From: Hirundichthys speculiger
Lineage: Eukaryota; Chordata; Actinopteri; Beloniformes; Exocoetidae
Assembly (NCBI GenBank): GCA_018398805.1
Contig: JAGFBZ010000003.1
Location: 219,001 to 283,000, forward strand
DNA: 64,000 bases
Reading direction: 5' to 3'
This document shows positions 37,397-49,500 of this stretch, in pieces. Under the pieces are notes generated by a model. It had not been told where the DNA came from, did no database searches, and saw nothing but the letters and a program-made list of their open reading frames with translations. The translations under genes were made by a program, and so were the position numbers. The first letter of the stretch is position 1, and each line of letters opens with the position of its first letter.

Positions 37397-38007
37397 TCAG
37401 CGGTGATTTGATGCAGAAGCTTAAATCAAGACAGACGCCAGACCGCTGCTTGAACCTGTGAAGAAAACTCTTCCACACAGTTTGATGTTTATATTTAGGT
37501 ATTTTAGAGGACATGAATGGTACTCTCATATTTTTATTTTTCTGTGTTTTTAGCAGATTTTTTAGATGAAAATGCACTTACGTTCTAGTTTCCTGGCTGT
37601 AGTGACGCCCGGTCACGTCAGGCTGAAGGCTGCTGCTCCTCTGAGGTGTTGGCGGTCTCGAACCTTCGTCACTGCTCCTCGGTTTGGATCAGGCTTCAGG
37701 AACAGCTGAGCGCTAACCGGGTCCAACAGCTGTCCGTCTACGTCCTATCAGATCTGTTTATAGCAGCAGGTATTGAGGGGGTGGAGTCATGTGACAGACC
37801 CTACCCCCAAATCTATTGGGTGGGGCAGTTGTATACGTCTGCGCTACCGTTTCTGAGATACAGGAACTCCAGCATTAGTCAAAGATGGGTGGAGCCAAAG
37901 GTCAGGAGTCTGTGATGTCACAGTTCTGAGGGGCTGATGGACAGACTGGATTAGTTTTTAGCTGATAGTTTCCTCAGAAACCCTGATGAAGGCTCCCAGG
38001 TTCAGCG
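37397..38007. other. Non-coding or unassigned stretch
   Basis: Single-copy sequence. Frames at 37646-37915 (plus) and 37365-37577 (minus) match nothing I know. A segment ending in 'gcagcag' then GTATTG near 37770 has splice-like borders, but I cannot assign it to a gene. Confidence 0.3.
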
Positions 38008-38060
38008 CGTATATATATATATATATATGTATATGTATATATATATATGTATATATATTT
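38008..38060. repeat. (TA)n microsatellite with TG interruptions
   Basis: Runs of ta dinucleotides interrupted by tgtatatg. Confidence 0.95.
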
Positions 38061-39640
38061 AATGAGAAGTGCCCTTTAAAGCCACCGTGTCTTTTCCTGA
38101 AGCGGTGACCCCGGCGTGACCCTCAGAGCAGCAGCAGTCTTCGCCGTAGCCCCGCCCCCGTCTGAACCACTGCCTCAGCTCTGCGTTAGCCTTAAAACCT
38201 CGTCTGAGAGCACTTCCGCTAACTTCCTGTCTCGGCGTGGAGCCGCCGCTCCGCCAACGCCGCGGCGCCGGATGTGTTCTGGTTCTGACCTCGTCTCTGC
38301 TGCTGAGCTTCGGACTCGTCTGATGGAAGACGCCGCTCTCGCTCTGCCTTAACTCCACGGACTCCTGGTCAAAGGACGCGTTCGTTGTGACGAGTTTGGA
38401 CGTTGCACCGATGTCTTAAACGGCTACTGTTGTGCCTCGGAGAGTCTCCCGTCTGGTTGAAGCACTTACCTGTTTCTGAGAGGAAGTCTCTGATCTGTAC
38501 CTCAAACACTCATCATGGTGGGAGTCTTTCATTTCTTTTGCTTCTACTTTTTTTTTTTTTGGCTTTTGTTTGTGTAACTGGACTATAACGGTTGATTTTT
38601 GTGAAACGGACTCGGACGAGAGCCAGTACGTCGCTGTCACGGGACTGTTGCTGGCATCATTTTATTTTTTTATGAAACGTGATGCTGAAAATGATTGTTG
38701 GGATGATTACAGATGTTGTGAGCAGCTGGATGGTCCCAGGGCCGTTTCTGAGCCGGGGCCGGTCCGGGCCCCTGAACCTGTACCGTCTGTCCCTCTTTAA
38801 GAGGACTTTAACAATCTATTTCACTTTCTACACTCAAATCTGTAAGAATATGTTTTAAAAAATTCAGAATTTATCAACCTGCAAATTTGTGAGAAGAAAA
38901 GTTCAGAAATCCTTCACAAACTTTCTTAAAACAACATTATGGGAAGAAAAAATATTTTTTAACTTGTACAAAGTTTTACAAATGCTAAAAACAACAAGAA
39001 CTGAAGAATTTCAGACTTTTTAAACTTGAGAATTTGCAGGAAAAAACCAAACTCAGAGAAACAAACTGACTTTATAAACCTGCTGAATATCTGACTTTGT
39101 AAATGTGGAAATTTGTGAGAAAAACTTGAAATATTCACATTTGAAAAGCATCCAAGTTTAAGAAAAAAAAAACCCTGAATTATTCAGTTTTTAAGTCATT
39201 TCTTGAGAGAACTAAGAGTCGCGTTCATATGAACCCAGCAGGTTTAATTTCAGTCACGAGGCTGCTAATGAAGGCAGCTGGTCATATTTCTCTGGGGTTG
39301 ATGCTGGAGCCCCCTGGTGGCCGGGAGGACCCTCTGCACCTGAAACGGCTCTGACTGGACCACCGGAGCAGCTCTGACCCGTTTACCAATCTCAGCACAT
39401 GAAACAGTTTATGTTACAACTGTTTAGTCCACATCGTCCACATAACTGCAGCATATACAGATATGGTGACTGTGGACACGCCTCCTCGTTCTTTCAGAGT
39501 GTCTCATCCATGTGGACACATGGAAACATGGACACGTGTATAAATGTAAAGAATCTGTGAGGCTCAAATGAAAACTGTCTACCTCGACTTTCTCAGATGT
39601 TTATGCAAAACCCTGACAGGTGGTTTGTACTTTTGAAGAT
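38061..39640. other. Non-coding stretch with AT-rich low-complexity sequence
   Basis: The first 700 bp have moderate GC and short frames on both strands that I do not recognise. From about 38830 to 39200 the sequence is AT-rich with recurring 'aatttgtgagaaaa' motifs. It resembles in style the AT-rich parts of the compound repeat and of 45140-45370. No gene supported. Confidence 0.4.
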
Positions 39641-39647
39641 GTGGACA

Positions 39648-40665
39648 AAGGTGTGGACACGTCCGTGGACAGGCCAGGGTCCGGGCGTGTGTCTGTGGAC
39701 ACGCCAGGGTCTGGGCACGTCCGTGGACAGGCCAGGGTCCAGACGAGTGTCTGTGGACATGTCAGGGTCCGCTGCGTGTCCGTGGACACGCCAGGGTCCG
39801 GGCACGTCCGTGGACACGCCAGGGTCCGGCGTGTGTCTGTGGACACGCCAGGGTCCGGGCACGTCCGTGGACACGCCAGGGTCCGGGCACGTCCGTGGAC
39901 ACGCCAGGGTCCGGCGTGTCTGTGGACACGCCAGGGTCCAGCGTGTGTCTGTGGACACGCCAGGGTCCGGGCACGTCCGTGGACACGCCAGGGTCCAGAC
40001 GAGTGTCCGTGGACACGTCAGGGTCCGGGCGAGTGTCTGTGGATACGTCAGGGTCCGCTGCGTGTCCGTGGACACGCCAGGGTCCGGCGTGTGTCTGTGG
40101 ACACGCCAGGGTCCAGGCACGTCCGTGGACACGCCAGGGTCCGGCGTGTGTCCGTGGACACGCCAGGGTCCGGGCACGTCCGTGGACATGCCAGGGTCCG
40201 GCGTGTGTCTGTGGACACGCCAGGGTCCGGGCACGTCCGTGGACAGGTCAGGGTCCGGGCGAGTGTCCCTGGACACGTAAGGGTCCGGTGCGTGTCCGTG
40301 GACACGCCAGGGTCTGGGCACGTCCGTGGACAGGTCAGGGTCGGGGCGAGTGTCCGTGGACACGTAAGGGTCCGGTGCGTGTCCGTGGACACGCCAGGGT
40401 CCGGCGTGTGTCCGTGGACAGGTCAGGGTCCGGTGTGTGTCCGTGGACACGCCAGGGTCCGGCGTGTGTCCGTGGACAGGTCAGGGTCCGGTGTGTGTCC
40501 GTGGACACGCCAGGGTCCGGGCACGTCCGCGGACACGCCAGGATCCTGACGTGTTCATGGACACATCAGGGTCCCTGGACAGGTCTGGACCCTGACGTGT
40601 CCACAGACATGCCTGGACCCTGACGTGTCCCTGGACATGCCTGGACCCTGATGTGTCCGTGGACA
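39648..40665. repeat. 28/29-bp minisatellite with two alternating unit types
   Basis: All units share 'gtggacacgccagggtccg'. One type begins with ggcacgtcc (28 bp) and the other with gcgtgtgtct (29 bp), and they tend to alternate, so the effective unit is often the pair. The right end has an inverted set of units ('ggaccctgacgtgtcc', 40580-40660). Long frames on both strands here are repeat translations. Confidence 0.94.
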
Positions 40666-41288
40666 GTTCAGTTCAGTTTCTTACTCCAGAACGACACCGA
40701 CAGCTTCTGAAAAGTGAAGTAACCTGATGCTGCGTGGAGCCGTGGTGAATTAAAATCAGACCTGTAGCTTTGATGACATCATCACTCTGAGACTTTTCTG
40801 CTTCATGAGGTTGAGACGCTGAGAGTCCAGCATCGAACCTTCTGAAGCTTCCATGTCCAGCGCGGTGCTGAGGATCCTGCCTTCGTGTTGATGTGGAAGG
40901 TTGCAGGTGCTCGAGCTCGTTAAGGATCTTCATTCTTGACGAGCTGTCAGTGTCCTGGATCCTGTCTGATCCAGAAACCTTCCCATGGAAGGTTTGGACC
41001 GTCGTCCACACGGTCTCTCATCAGACACCAGGCCAGTTCTTGTCTGGTCCAGTCCTCCTCCAGTAGTTCTCGTTGGTGGTGTAACGGTCCACTGATCTAC
41101 TGAACCAGACGAACGAACCAGTACCATCGATACAAACATCGATCAGACATCAGACATGGATCGATGTGATCAGGTGGCCTTCAGTCTGTTGATAAAGGAA
41201 CAGCCCAGAAATAAAAATGTGAAATATTTTAGTCTCTTTCTGTGATCTGATCGTCTCTGTTGACATCTCATGATCCTTATCAGATAGT
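40666..41288. other. Non-coding spacer
   Basis: Single-copy sequence between two arrays. Short minus-strand frames (40673-41011, 40930-41139) have no recognisable similarity. Confidence 0.35.
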
Positions 41289-42535
41289 CTGACTGGGCCA
41301 CCCTTCATCAGTCAGCCCTTGAGGTACCGGCCCTTGGTGATCTTTGTCCGACAGATCCTTGGTGATCTTTGTCAGACCGATCCACGGTGATCTTTGTCGG
41401 ACCGGTCCTTGGTGATCTTTGTTGGACCGATCCTTGGTGATCTTTCTCCGACCGGTCCTTGGTGCTCTTTGTCCGACCGATCCTTGGTAATCTTTCTCCG
41501 ACCGATCCTTGGTAATCTTCGTCGGACCGGTCCTTGGTGATTTTTGTTGGACCGGTCCTTGGTGATCTTTGTTGGACCGATCCTTGGTGATCTTGCGTTT
41601 GGATCTTCGTTGGACCGATCCTTGGTGATCTTCGTTGGACCGGTCCTTGGTGATCTTTGTCCGACCGATCCTTGGTGATCTTTGTAGGACCGGTCCTTGG
41701 TGATCTTTGTCGGACCGGTCCTTAGTGATCTTCGTTGGACCGGTCCTTGGTGATCTTTGTCCGACCGATCCTTGGTGATCTTTGTAGGACCGGTCCTTGG
41801 TGATCTTTGTCGGACCGGTCCTTAGTGATCTTCGTTTCCTTGGTCTTTGTCCGGACCTTGGTGATCTTTGTAGGACTGGTCCTTGGTGATCTTTGTAGGA
41901 CTGGTCCTTGGTGATCTTTGTCAGACCAGTCCTTAGTGATCTTCGTTGGACCGGTCCTTGGTGATCTTTGTCCGACCGATCCTTGGTGATCTTTGTCCGA
42001 CCGATCCTTGGTGATCTTCGTTGGACCGGTCCTTGGTGATCTTTGTCCGACCGATCCTTGGTGATCTTTGTAGGACCGGTCCTTAGTGATCTTCGTTGGA
42101 CCGGTCCTTGGTGATCTTCGTTGGACCGATCCTTGGTGATCTTTGTTGGACCGGTCCTTGGTGATCTTTGTCCGACCGATCCTTGGTGATCTTCGTTGGA
42201 CCGATCCTTGGTGATCTTTGTCCGACCGATCCTTGGTGATCTTTGTCGGACCGGTCCCTGGTGATCTTTGTTGGACCGGTCCTTGGTGATCTTTGTCCGA
42301 CCGATCCTTGGTGATCTTCGTTGGACCGATCCTTGATGATCTTTGTCCGACCGATCCTTGGTGATCTTTGTCGGACCGATCCTTGGTGATCTTTGTCGGA
42401 CCGGTCCCTGGTGATCTTTGTCGGACCGATCCTTGGTGATCTTTGTCGGACCGGTCCCTGGTGATCTTTGTTGGACCGGTCCTTGGTGATCTTCGTTGGA
42501 CCGATCCTTGGTGATCTTTGTTGGACTGGTCCTCA
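41289..42535. repeat. 25-bp minisatellite array (about 50 copies)
   Basis: The unit contains 'ttggtgatctttgtcggacc' plus 'gatcc' or 'ggtcc'. Variants at the cgg/ccg/tgg and gatcc/ggtcc positions are shuffled along the array. The 418-codon minus-strand frame (period of 25 residues) is a repeat translation. Confidence 0.95.
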
Positions 42536-43158
42536 TTTGATCAATTTTGAATCTTTAATGTTTATTCAAGGTTCTTGCAGTTTTCTGACCTTCATGATGA
42601 AGGAACGTTGGACTGTTGCTTTATCTTCGCACAGCTGTTTTTCGTGTTCACCACCTCGGTTGAGTTGAGATGTTTCCAGCATCTCAAAACCACCTTGATG
42701 CAGCAGAGGTGACTCACCTGTTGACTGAAGCAGGTCAGGTGATCATGAAGCAGGTCAGGACCGTTGTGGTCAGCTGTCATCAGAGTGAAACGTGGCTTCA
42801 CTGAAGAACCCAGAAGCTCTGAGGTCTTCGGTTCTGAACACTTTTCTTCACCACGCGGTTCCATGTTTGGTAGTTTGGATGATGTTGGTTCTGTTCTGGG
42901 ACGTAGAAAACAGTAACTAGACCTGAACTGAGCAGGCGTGTCCAGACCTTTGCAGGTGCTTTTATGGCAACAGGATGTTTAGTTGATCTGGTAGGACTCT
43001 TCTTTCTGTCTTTTAATTATATTTGTACTTATTTACTACCTCAGAAGAGACAGGAAGCTGTCAATCTAACTGCAGAGGAGACACCTGTTTAGAACAAGCA
43101 CATGTACTTTGTAGCTCTAGTTTTTATCTACGTAAGCTCATGTTTGGATGACTGCTGG
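42536..43158. other. Non-coding spacer
   Basis: Single-copy sequence with short frames on both strands that I do not recognise. Confidence 0.35.
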
Positions 43159-44272
43159 CTAGCGCCGGGTTTCCCAGCGTTCCCAATGTGGCGCTGGGTT
43201 TCCCAGTGTTCCCAATGCGGCGTTGGGTTTCCCAGCGTTCCCAATGCGGCGCTGGGTTTCCCAGCGTTCCCAATGTGACGCTCGGTTTCCCAGCGTTCCC
43301 AATGCGGCGCTGGGTTTCCCAGCGTTCCAATGCGGCGCTGGGTTTCCCAGCGTTCCCAATGTGACGCTGGTTCCCAGCGTTCCCAATGCGGCGCTGGGTT
43401 TCCCAGCGTTCCCAATGTGGCGCTGGGTTTCCCAGCGTTCCCAATGTGGCGCTGGGTTTCCCAGCGTTCCCAATGCGGGGCTGGGTTTCCCAGCGTTCCC
43501 AATGCGGCGCTGGGTTTCCCAGCGTTCCCAATGCGGCGCTGGGTTTCCCAGCGTTCCCAATGCGGCGCTGGGTTTCCCAGCGTTCCCAATGTGGCGCTGG
43601 GTTTCCCAGCGTTCCCAATGCGGCGCTGGGTTTCCCAGCGTTCCCAATGCGGCGCTGGGTTTCCCAGCGTTCCCAATGCGGGGCTGGGTTTCCCAGCGTT
43701 CCCAATGCGGCGCTGGGCATCCCAGCGTTCCCGGTGCGGCGCTGGGCTTCCCAACGTTCCCGGTGCGGCGCTGGGTTTCCCAGCGTTCCCATTGTGGCGC
43801 TGGGCATCCCAGCGTTCCCCAGTGCGGCGCTGGGTTTCCCAGCATTCCCATTCTGGCGCTGGGTTTCCCAGCGTTCCCGGCGCTGGGTTTCTCAGCGTTC
43901 CCATTGTGGCGCTGGGTTTCCCAGCGTTCCCCAGTGTGGCGCTGGGTTTCCCAGCATTCCCATTCTGGCGCTGGGCATCCCAGCGTTCCCCAGTGCGGCG
44001 CTGGGTTTCCCAGCATTCCCATTGTGGCGCTGGGTTTCCCAGCGTTCCCGGTGCTGGGTTTCCCAGCGTTCCCATTGCGGCGCTGGGTTTCCCAGCGTTC
44101 CCAGTACTGCGCTGGGTTTCCCAGCGTTCCCGGTGCTGGGTTTCCCAGCGTTCCCATTGTGGCGCCGGGTTTCCCAGCGTTCCCAGTGCTGCGCTGGGTT
44201 TCCCAGCGTTCCCAGTACTGCGCTGGGTTTCCCAGCGTTCCTGGCGCCGGGTTTCCCAGCGTTCCCAGCCTC
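43159..44272. repeat. 29-bp hairpin minisatellite array (about 38 copies)
   Basis: The unit contains 'cgctgggtttcccagcg', a perfect 7-bp inverted repeat around a 3-bp loop, followed by 'ttcccaatgcgg'. Variants (caatg, catt, cggtg, cagtactg) cluster by region. The unit lacks stop codons in several frames, giving frames of up to 419 codons on both strands that I reject as genes. Confidence 0.95.
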
Positions 44273-44472
44273 TGTGTCTCCAGTCTGGAAACCCGTTTGT
44301 GCCTCTGAAGGAACTTCCTGTTGGAGCGTTTGAACCACTGGACCTCGACCATCCTCTGGACGGGGCGCCAGAGAAACCGGCTCAAACCAGTTCTCCCAGC
44401 ACCACGACTGCTGAGCACTGTTGTTTCTGGGTTCGGGTCGGTTCTGAGAACGGCCTGGACGCAGGTCTGACC
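44273..44472 (+). other. Possible orphan exon, unassigned
   Basis: A good acceptor (tctgtgtctccag, ending near 44283) is followed by about 180 bp of open sequence reading SGNPFVPLKELPVGAFEPLD and on. A candidate donor (gacgcag then gtctga) lies near 44464. Amino-acid use looks more protein-like than the repeat beside it, but I cannot name a family and no partner exon is visible. Confidence 0.2.
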
Positions 44473-45380
44473 ACATTTAACTTTTGTTTTAGTTGTTTTA
44501 TGGTTTAATAGACTAGAACGGTGAAAAAAGGAGATGCCATTTTCTGAAGATTAAGTAATACAAATAAATAAATGTTAGAATCACACGTTTCTGTGTTTTT
44601 ATTTAAAAAAAAAAAGTCTGGAATTATCTGAATTAACTGCTCTGAGACTGATTTGATGAACCAGATGTGATGTCAGAGTTGAAAACTGACAACTAGGCTT
44701 GTAGGTGAATGTAGGTCAAAGGTCATGTTTGTTTACACAGCAGATTTAAAAAGTCAACCAAAATGCTTTAGACTCAAATAAAAATCAGGTTTAAAACGTG
44801 GGAACGTGTGTGGATGTTCAGGTCTGACAGAAACCAATCCATTTCAAACTTAACGTCAATGAAACCTAAATTCTGAATGCCAAGTTCTGAGAGGTGAGCT
44901 GCTGCGTTCGAACTAACCAACGGATCAGAACCGGTCTACAGAACCAGTCTACAGAACACAGCAGTAGTCCAACCAGAGGTGATGAATGTTTGGTATATTT
45001 CTGAATAAAAACCAGTAGTTGAGTGGTTCTGTCGGTCTGTGATGCTGTGATTGGTCAGTTATGATCCCGTCTGTAATATTACTGGACTGGATCGGATCTG
45101 TCAGCTACACATCCAGGACCAGAACCTCCTGCTGCAGTTTGACAAAAAAATTCTGTTTTACACAAGTTTTCAAGAAATAGTAGCAATTTTCTGAGAAAAA
45201 TTTGGATTTTTCATGGAAAAAAGTTTGTTCTTACAAAAAAAATACTCTTTTTTGCAAAAAATTTCACAATTTGAAATGAAGAGATTTTTCATGACAAGGC
45301 ACGATTTTAAGAGAATAATTTTTAAAAGTCGCAGTTCTTCAGGAAAAAGGTGACTTCACGAGAAAAAGGATTGCTTTATT
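44473..45380. other. AT-rich non-coding stretch
   Basis: Contains 'aataaataaatg' near 44563, which could serve as a plus-strand polyadenylation signal. AT-rich low-complexity sequence at 45140-45370 has recurring 'tttttgcaaaaaa' and 'gagaaaaa' motifs. No gene seen. Confidence 0.4.
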
Positions 45381-45559
45381 TATTTTATTAATTTATTTGA
45401 AGAGTCGTTGCAGTTCCCAGTTTCCACCACGTGGTGGTAGTATCGATCCACTCTGCTGCCAGCTGATCGCGAATGGGCGCCACGAAGAAGAAGAAGCGGC
45501 AGAAGAAGAAGAAGAAGCGGCAGCAGCAAAGGCTGTCGCTGGTGTTTGTCTTCGTCTTC

Positions 45560-45758
45560 GTGGATCTTCGTGGATCTTCGTGAATCTTCGTGGAGGTCTG
45601 TCATCATCTCTCCGAACCTCCGTGGCTCAGGTGGATCGTTGGAGTCGTCGCTTTCAGAAACCCCTCCTATTCTCCCCGACTGAGCATGCGCAGACCAGAC
45701 TCTGGCATCTGCGCGTGAAGCCATGACGCAGGAGGACTGTCGGCTCCTGTGATCTCAG
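45560..45758 (+). promoter_or_regulatory. Candidate mfn2 promoter and 5' UTR exon 1
   Basis: CpG-containing sequence includes 'gagcatgcgcag' (45682-45693), close to the NRF1 recognition core common in promoters of genes for mitochondrial proteins. A strong donor (ctcag then GTAAGAG) follows position 45758. An exon ending there would join the start-codon exon at 50438 by removing an intron made mostly of the 25-bp array. A (gaa)n-rich tract lies at 45484-45520. The assignment is inference from position and strand. Confidence 0.5.
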
Positions 45759-46527
45759 GTAAGAGTCCAGAAACCCGGATTTATCCAGAAACTGAGACCT
45801 GCAGCTGGAGCCGCAGGAATGTTCCGGAACCGGAACCCAACACCTCCACCGACCTGCTACTGTGGCTGTCGTCCGAGACCGCGGCTTACGTAACCGGGTC
45901 TGGGCCGGTCCGAGACCGGGACAGGGACCGGGACCGGACCGGGACCGGGCCTGTTGATGACGACATACAGACGCTCATCCGGACTGTTTCGGTGGTGACG
46001 TAAATCTGGTATAAATTTAGCTTTTCAGCTTCAAAAACGTGTGAAAGGTCACAGCTGTAAGGTGGGCGGTGACGTCAGGGGAGGCGTTGACGCCGTTAAC
46101 GGCACTAAGTGTGAACACAACGCCAAGAGGGAAAGACATCAGCTGGGATGTTAGTACCGTTATGAGCGTTGTCTGGGTGTTGCATCGATGGCGTTGGAGG
46201 ATTTTCAGCGTCTCCTTCAACGCGTGCGTCAGCCAATCGAGTTGCAGCTTCACAGCTGGAGGCGGGACTAATTCAAAGAACGCAGATTATTCGTGTAGCG
46301 ATCAGGAACTAATTTGACTGGTTGCTTTTAGTTTGACGAAGGAAAGTTAGTAACGCTGGAACGTCAATATCTGATACCAGTCAGGCCTTCGGATATCACC
46401 CAGTATCCCTCCATACCAGGGTTTAATGCTTAACGGAAAATTACAACAAAATTTGTGACTTTAGGACGTAATTTTACATTGAAATGTGACAGTTTAATGA
46501 AATTCAATATTTTGCAACAAAAAGTCT
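45759..46527 (+). other. First part of mfn2 5' UTR intron
   Basis: Contains short gaccgggac repeats (45910-45950), a Tc1-like relic at about 46105-46145 and an AT-rich stretch (46435-46520). No coding exon recognised. Confidence 0.4.
46105..46150 (+). mobile_element. Tc1-like transposase start, relic 1
   Basis: 'cgccaagagggaaagacatc' and its surroundings match the start of a Tc1-like transposase (translated TPRGKDIS). The same block recurs in relics 2-4. Beyond about 35 bp the similarity is lost. Confidence 0.45.
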
Positions 46528-49500
46528 CCTCCTGAAGCTGTCTCCTCGTTTTAGTGCGCTTCCCGTCTCCTCGTTTCAGTGCGCCTCCTGTCTCCTCGTT
46601 TCAGTCTGCTTCCTGTCTCCTCGTTTTAGTGCTCTTCCCGTCTCCTCGTTTCAGTGTGCTTCCCGTCTCCTCGTTTCAGTGCGCTTCCCGTCTCCTCGTT
46701 TCAGTGTGCTTCCCGTCTCCTCGTTTCAGTGCGCTTCCCGTCTCCTCGTTTCAGTGCGCTTCCTGTCTCCTCGTTTCAGTGCGCTTCCCGTCTCCTCGTT
46801 TCAGTGCTCTTCCTGTTTCCTCGTTTCAGTGTGCCTCCTGTCTCCTCGTTTCAGTGCGCTTCCCGTCTCCTCGTTTCAGTGCGCTTCCCGTCTCCTCGTT
46901 TTAGTGCGCTTCCCGTCTCCTAATTTCAGTGCGCTTCCTGTCTCCTCGTTTTAGTGCGCTTCCCGTCTCCTCGTTTCCGTGCGCTTCCCGTCTCCTCATT
47001 TTAGTGCGCTTCCCGTCTCCTAATTTCAGTGCGCTTCCTGTCTCCTCGTTTTAGTGCGCTTCCCGTCTCCTCGTTTTAGTGCGCTTCCCGTCTCCTAATT
47101 TCAGTGCGCTTCCCGTCTCCTCGTTTTAGTGCGCTTCCCGTCTCCTAATTTCAGTGCGCTTCCTGTCTCCTCGTTTTAGTGCGCTTCCCGTCTCCTATTT
47201 CAGTGCGCTTCCTGTGTCCTCGTTTTAGTGCGCTTCCCGTCTCCTCGTTTTAGTGCGCTTCCCGTCTCCTAATTTCAGTGTGCTTCCTGTCTCCTCGTTT
47301 TAGTGCGCTTCCCGTCTCCTCGTTTTAGTGCGCTTCCCGTCTCCTAATTTCAGTGTGCTTCCTGTCTCCTCGTTTTAGTGCGCTTCCCGTCTCCTCGTTT
47401 CAGTGCGCTTCCCGTCTCCTAATTTCAGTGCGCTTCCCGTCTCCTCGTTTCAGTGTGCTTCCCGTCTCCTAATTTCAGTGTGCTTCCTGTCTCCTCATTT
47501 TAGTGCGCTTCCCGTCTCCTCGTTTCAGTGCACTTCCCGTCTCCTAATTTCAGTGCGCTTCCCGTCTCCTCGTTTTAGTGCGCTTCCTGTCTCCTAGTTT
47601 CAGTGCGCTTCCCGTCTCCTCAGTTTCAGTGCGCTTCCCGTCTCCTAGTTTCAGTGCGCTTCCCGTCTCCTAATTTCAGTGCGCTTCCTGTCTCCTAGTT
47701 TTAGTGCGCTTCCCGTCTCCTCGTTTCAGTGCGCTTCCTGTCTCCTAATTTCAGTGCGCTTCCTGTCTCCTCGTTTCAGTGCGCTTCCCGTCTCCTCGTT
47801 TCAGTGCGCTTCCCGTCTCCTAATTTCAGTGCGCTTCCTGTCTCCTAGTTTTAGTGCGCTTCCCGTCTCCTCGTTTCAGTGCGCTTCCCGTCTCCTCGTT
47901 TCAGTGCGCTTCCCGTCTCCTAATTTCAGTGCGCTTCCCGTCTCCTAATTTCAGTGCGCTTCCCGTCTCCTCGTTCAGTGCGCTTCCCGTCTCCTCTTTC
48001 AGTGCGCTTCCCTCGTTTCTCCTCGTTTCAGTGCGCTTCCCGTCTCCTCGTTTCAGTGCGCTTTCCCGTCTCCTCGTTTCAGTGCGCCTCCCGTCTCCTC
48101 GTTTCAGTGCGCTTCCCGTTTCTCCTCGTTTCAGTGCGCTTCCGTTCCCTCGTTTCAGTGCGCTCCCGTCCTCCTCGTTTCCGTCGTCTCCTCGTTTCAG
48201 TGCGCTTCCCGTTCCTCCTCGTTTCAGTGCGCTTCCCGTTTCCTCGTTTCAGTGCGCTTCCCGTCTCTCGTTTTCAGTGCGCTCCCGTCCTCCTATTTCA
48301 GTGCGCTTCCTGTCTCCTCGTTTCAGTGCGCTTCCCGTCTCCTCGTTTCAGTGCTCTTCCTGTTTCCTCGTTTCAGTGTGCCTCCTGTCTCCTCGTTTCA
48401 GTGCGCTTCCCGTCTCCTCGTTTCAGTGCGCTTCCCGTCTCCTCGTTTTAGTGCGCTTCCCGTCTCCTAATTTCAGTGCGCTTCCTGTCTCCTCGTTTTA
48501 GTGCGCTTCCCGTCTCCTCGTTTCCGTGCGCTTCCCGTCTCCTCGTTTTAGTGCGCTTCCCGTCTCCTAATTTCAGTGCGCTTCCTGTCTCCTCGTTTTA
48601 GTGCGCTTCCCGTCTCCTCGTTTCAGTGCGCTTCCCGTCTCCTCGTTTTAGTGCGCTTCCCGTCTCCTAATTTCGTGCGCTTCCTGTCTCCTCGTTTAGT
48701 GCGCTTCCCGTCTCCTCGTTTCAGTGCGCTTCCCGTCTCCTCGTTTCAGTGTGCTTCCTGTCTCCTCGTTTTAGTGCGCTTCCCGTCTCCTCGTTTCAGT
48801 GTGCTTCCCGTCTCCTCGTTTCAGTGCGCTTCCTGTCTCCTCGTTTCAGTGCGCTTCCTGTCTCCTCGTTTCAGTGCGCTTCCCGTCTCCTCGTTTCAGT
48901 GCGCTTCCCGTCTCCTCGTTTCAGTGCGCTTCCCGTCTCCTCGTTTCAGTGCGCTTCCCGTCTCCTCGTTTCAGTGCGCTTCCCGTCTCCTCGTTTCAGT
49001 GCGCTTCCCGTCTCCTCATTTCAGTGCGCTTCCCGTCTCCTCGTTTCAGTGCGCTTTCCCGTCTCCTCGTTACAGTGCGCTTCCCGTTTCGTTTCAGTGT
49101 GCTTCCCGTCTCCTCGTTTCAGTGTGCTTCCCGTCTCCTCGTTTCAGTGCTCTTCCTGTCTCCTCGTTTCAGTGCGCTTCCTGTCTCCTCGTTTCAGTTT
49201 GCTTCCTGTCTCCTCGTTTCAGTGTGCTTCCCGTCTCCTCGTTTCAGTGCTCTTCCTGTCTCCTCGTTTCAGTGCGCTTCCTGTCTCCTCGTTTCAGTGC
49301 GCTTCCCGTCTCCTCGTTTCAGTGTGCTTCCCGTCTCCTCGTTTCAGTGCGCTTCCCGTCTCCTCGTTTTCAGTGCGCTTCCCGTTCTCCTCGTTTCAGT
49401 GCGCTTCCCGTTCCCGTTCAGTGCGCTTCCTGTCTCCTCGTTTCAGTGTGCTTCCCGTCTCCTCGTTTCAGTGTGCTTCCTTTCTCCTCGTTTCAGTGTG

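Noticed and set aside
37646..37915. Possible exon with splice-like borders
   Set aside because: No recognisable protein and no partner exons; the match to splice consensus is weak.
39593..42536. Long frames such as 39620-40549 and 41280-42536
   Set aside because: Translations of the 28/29-bp and 25-bp arrays with strict periodicity.
43124..44508. Five overlapping frames of 194-419 codons
   Set aside because: Translations of the 29-bp hairpin repeat on both strands.
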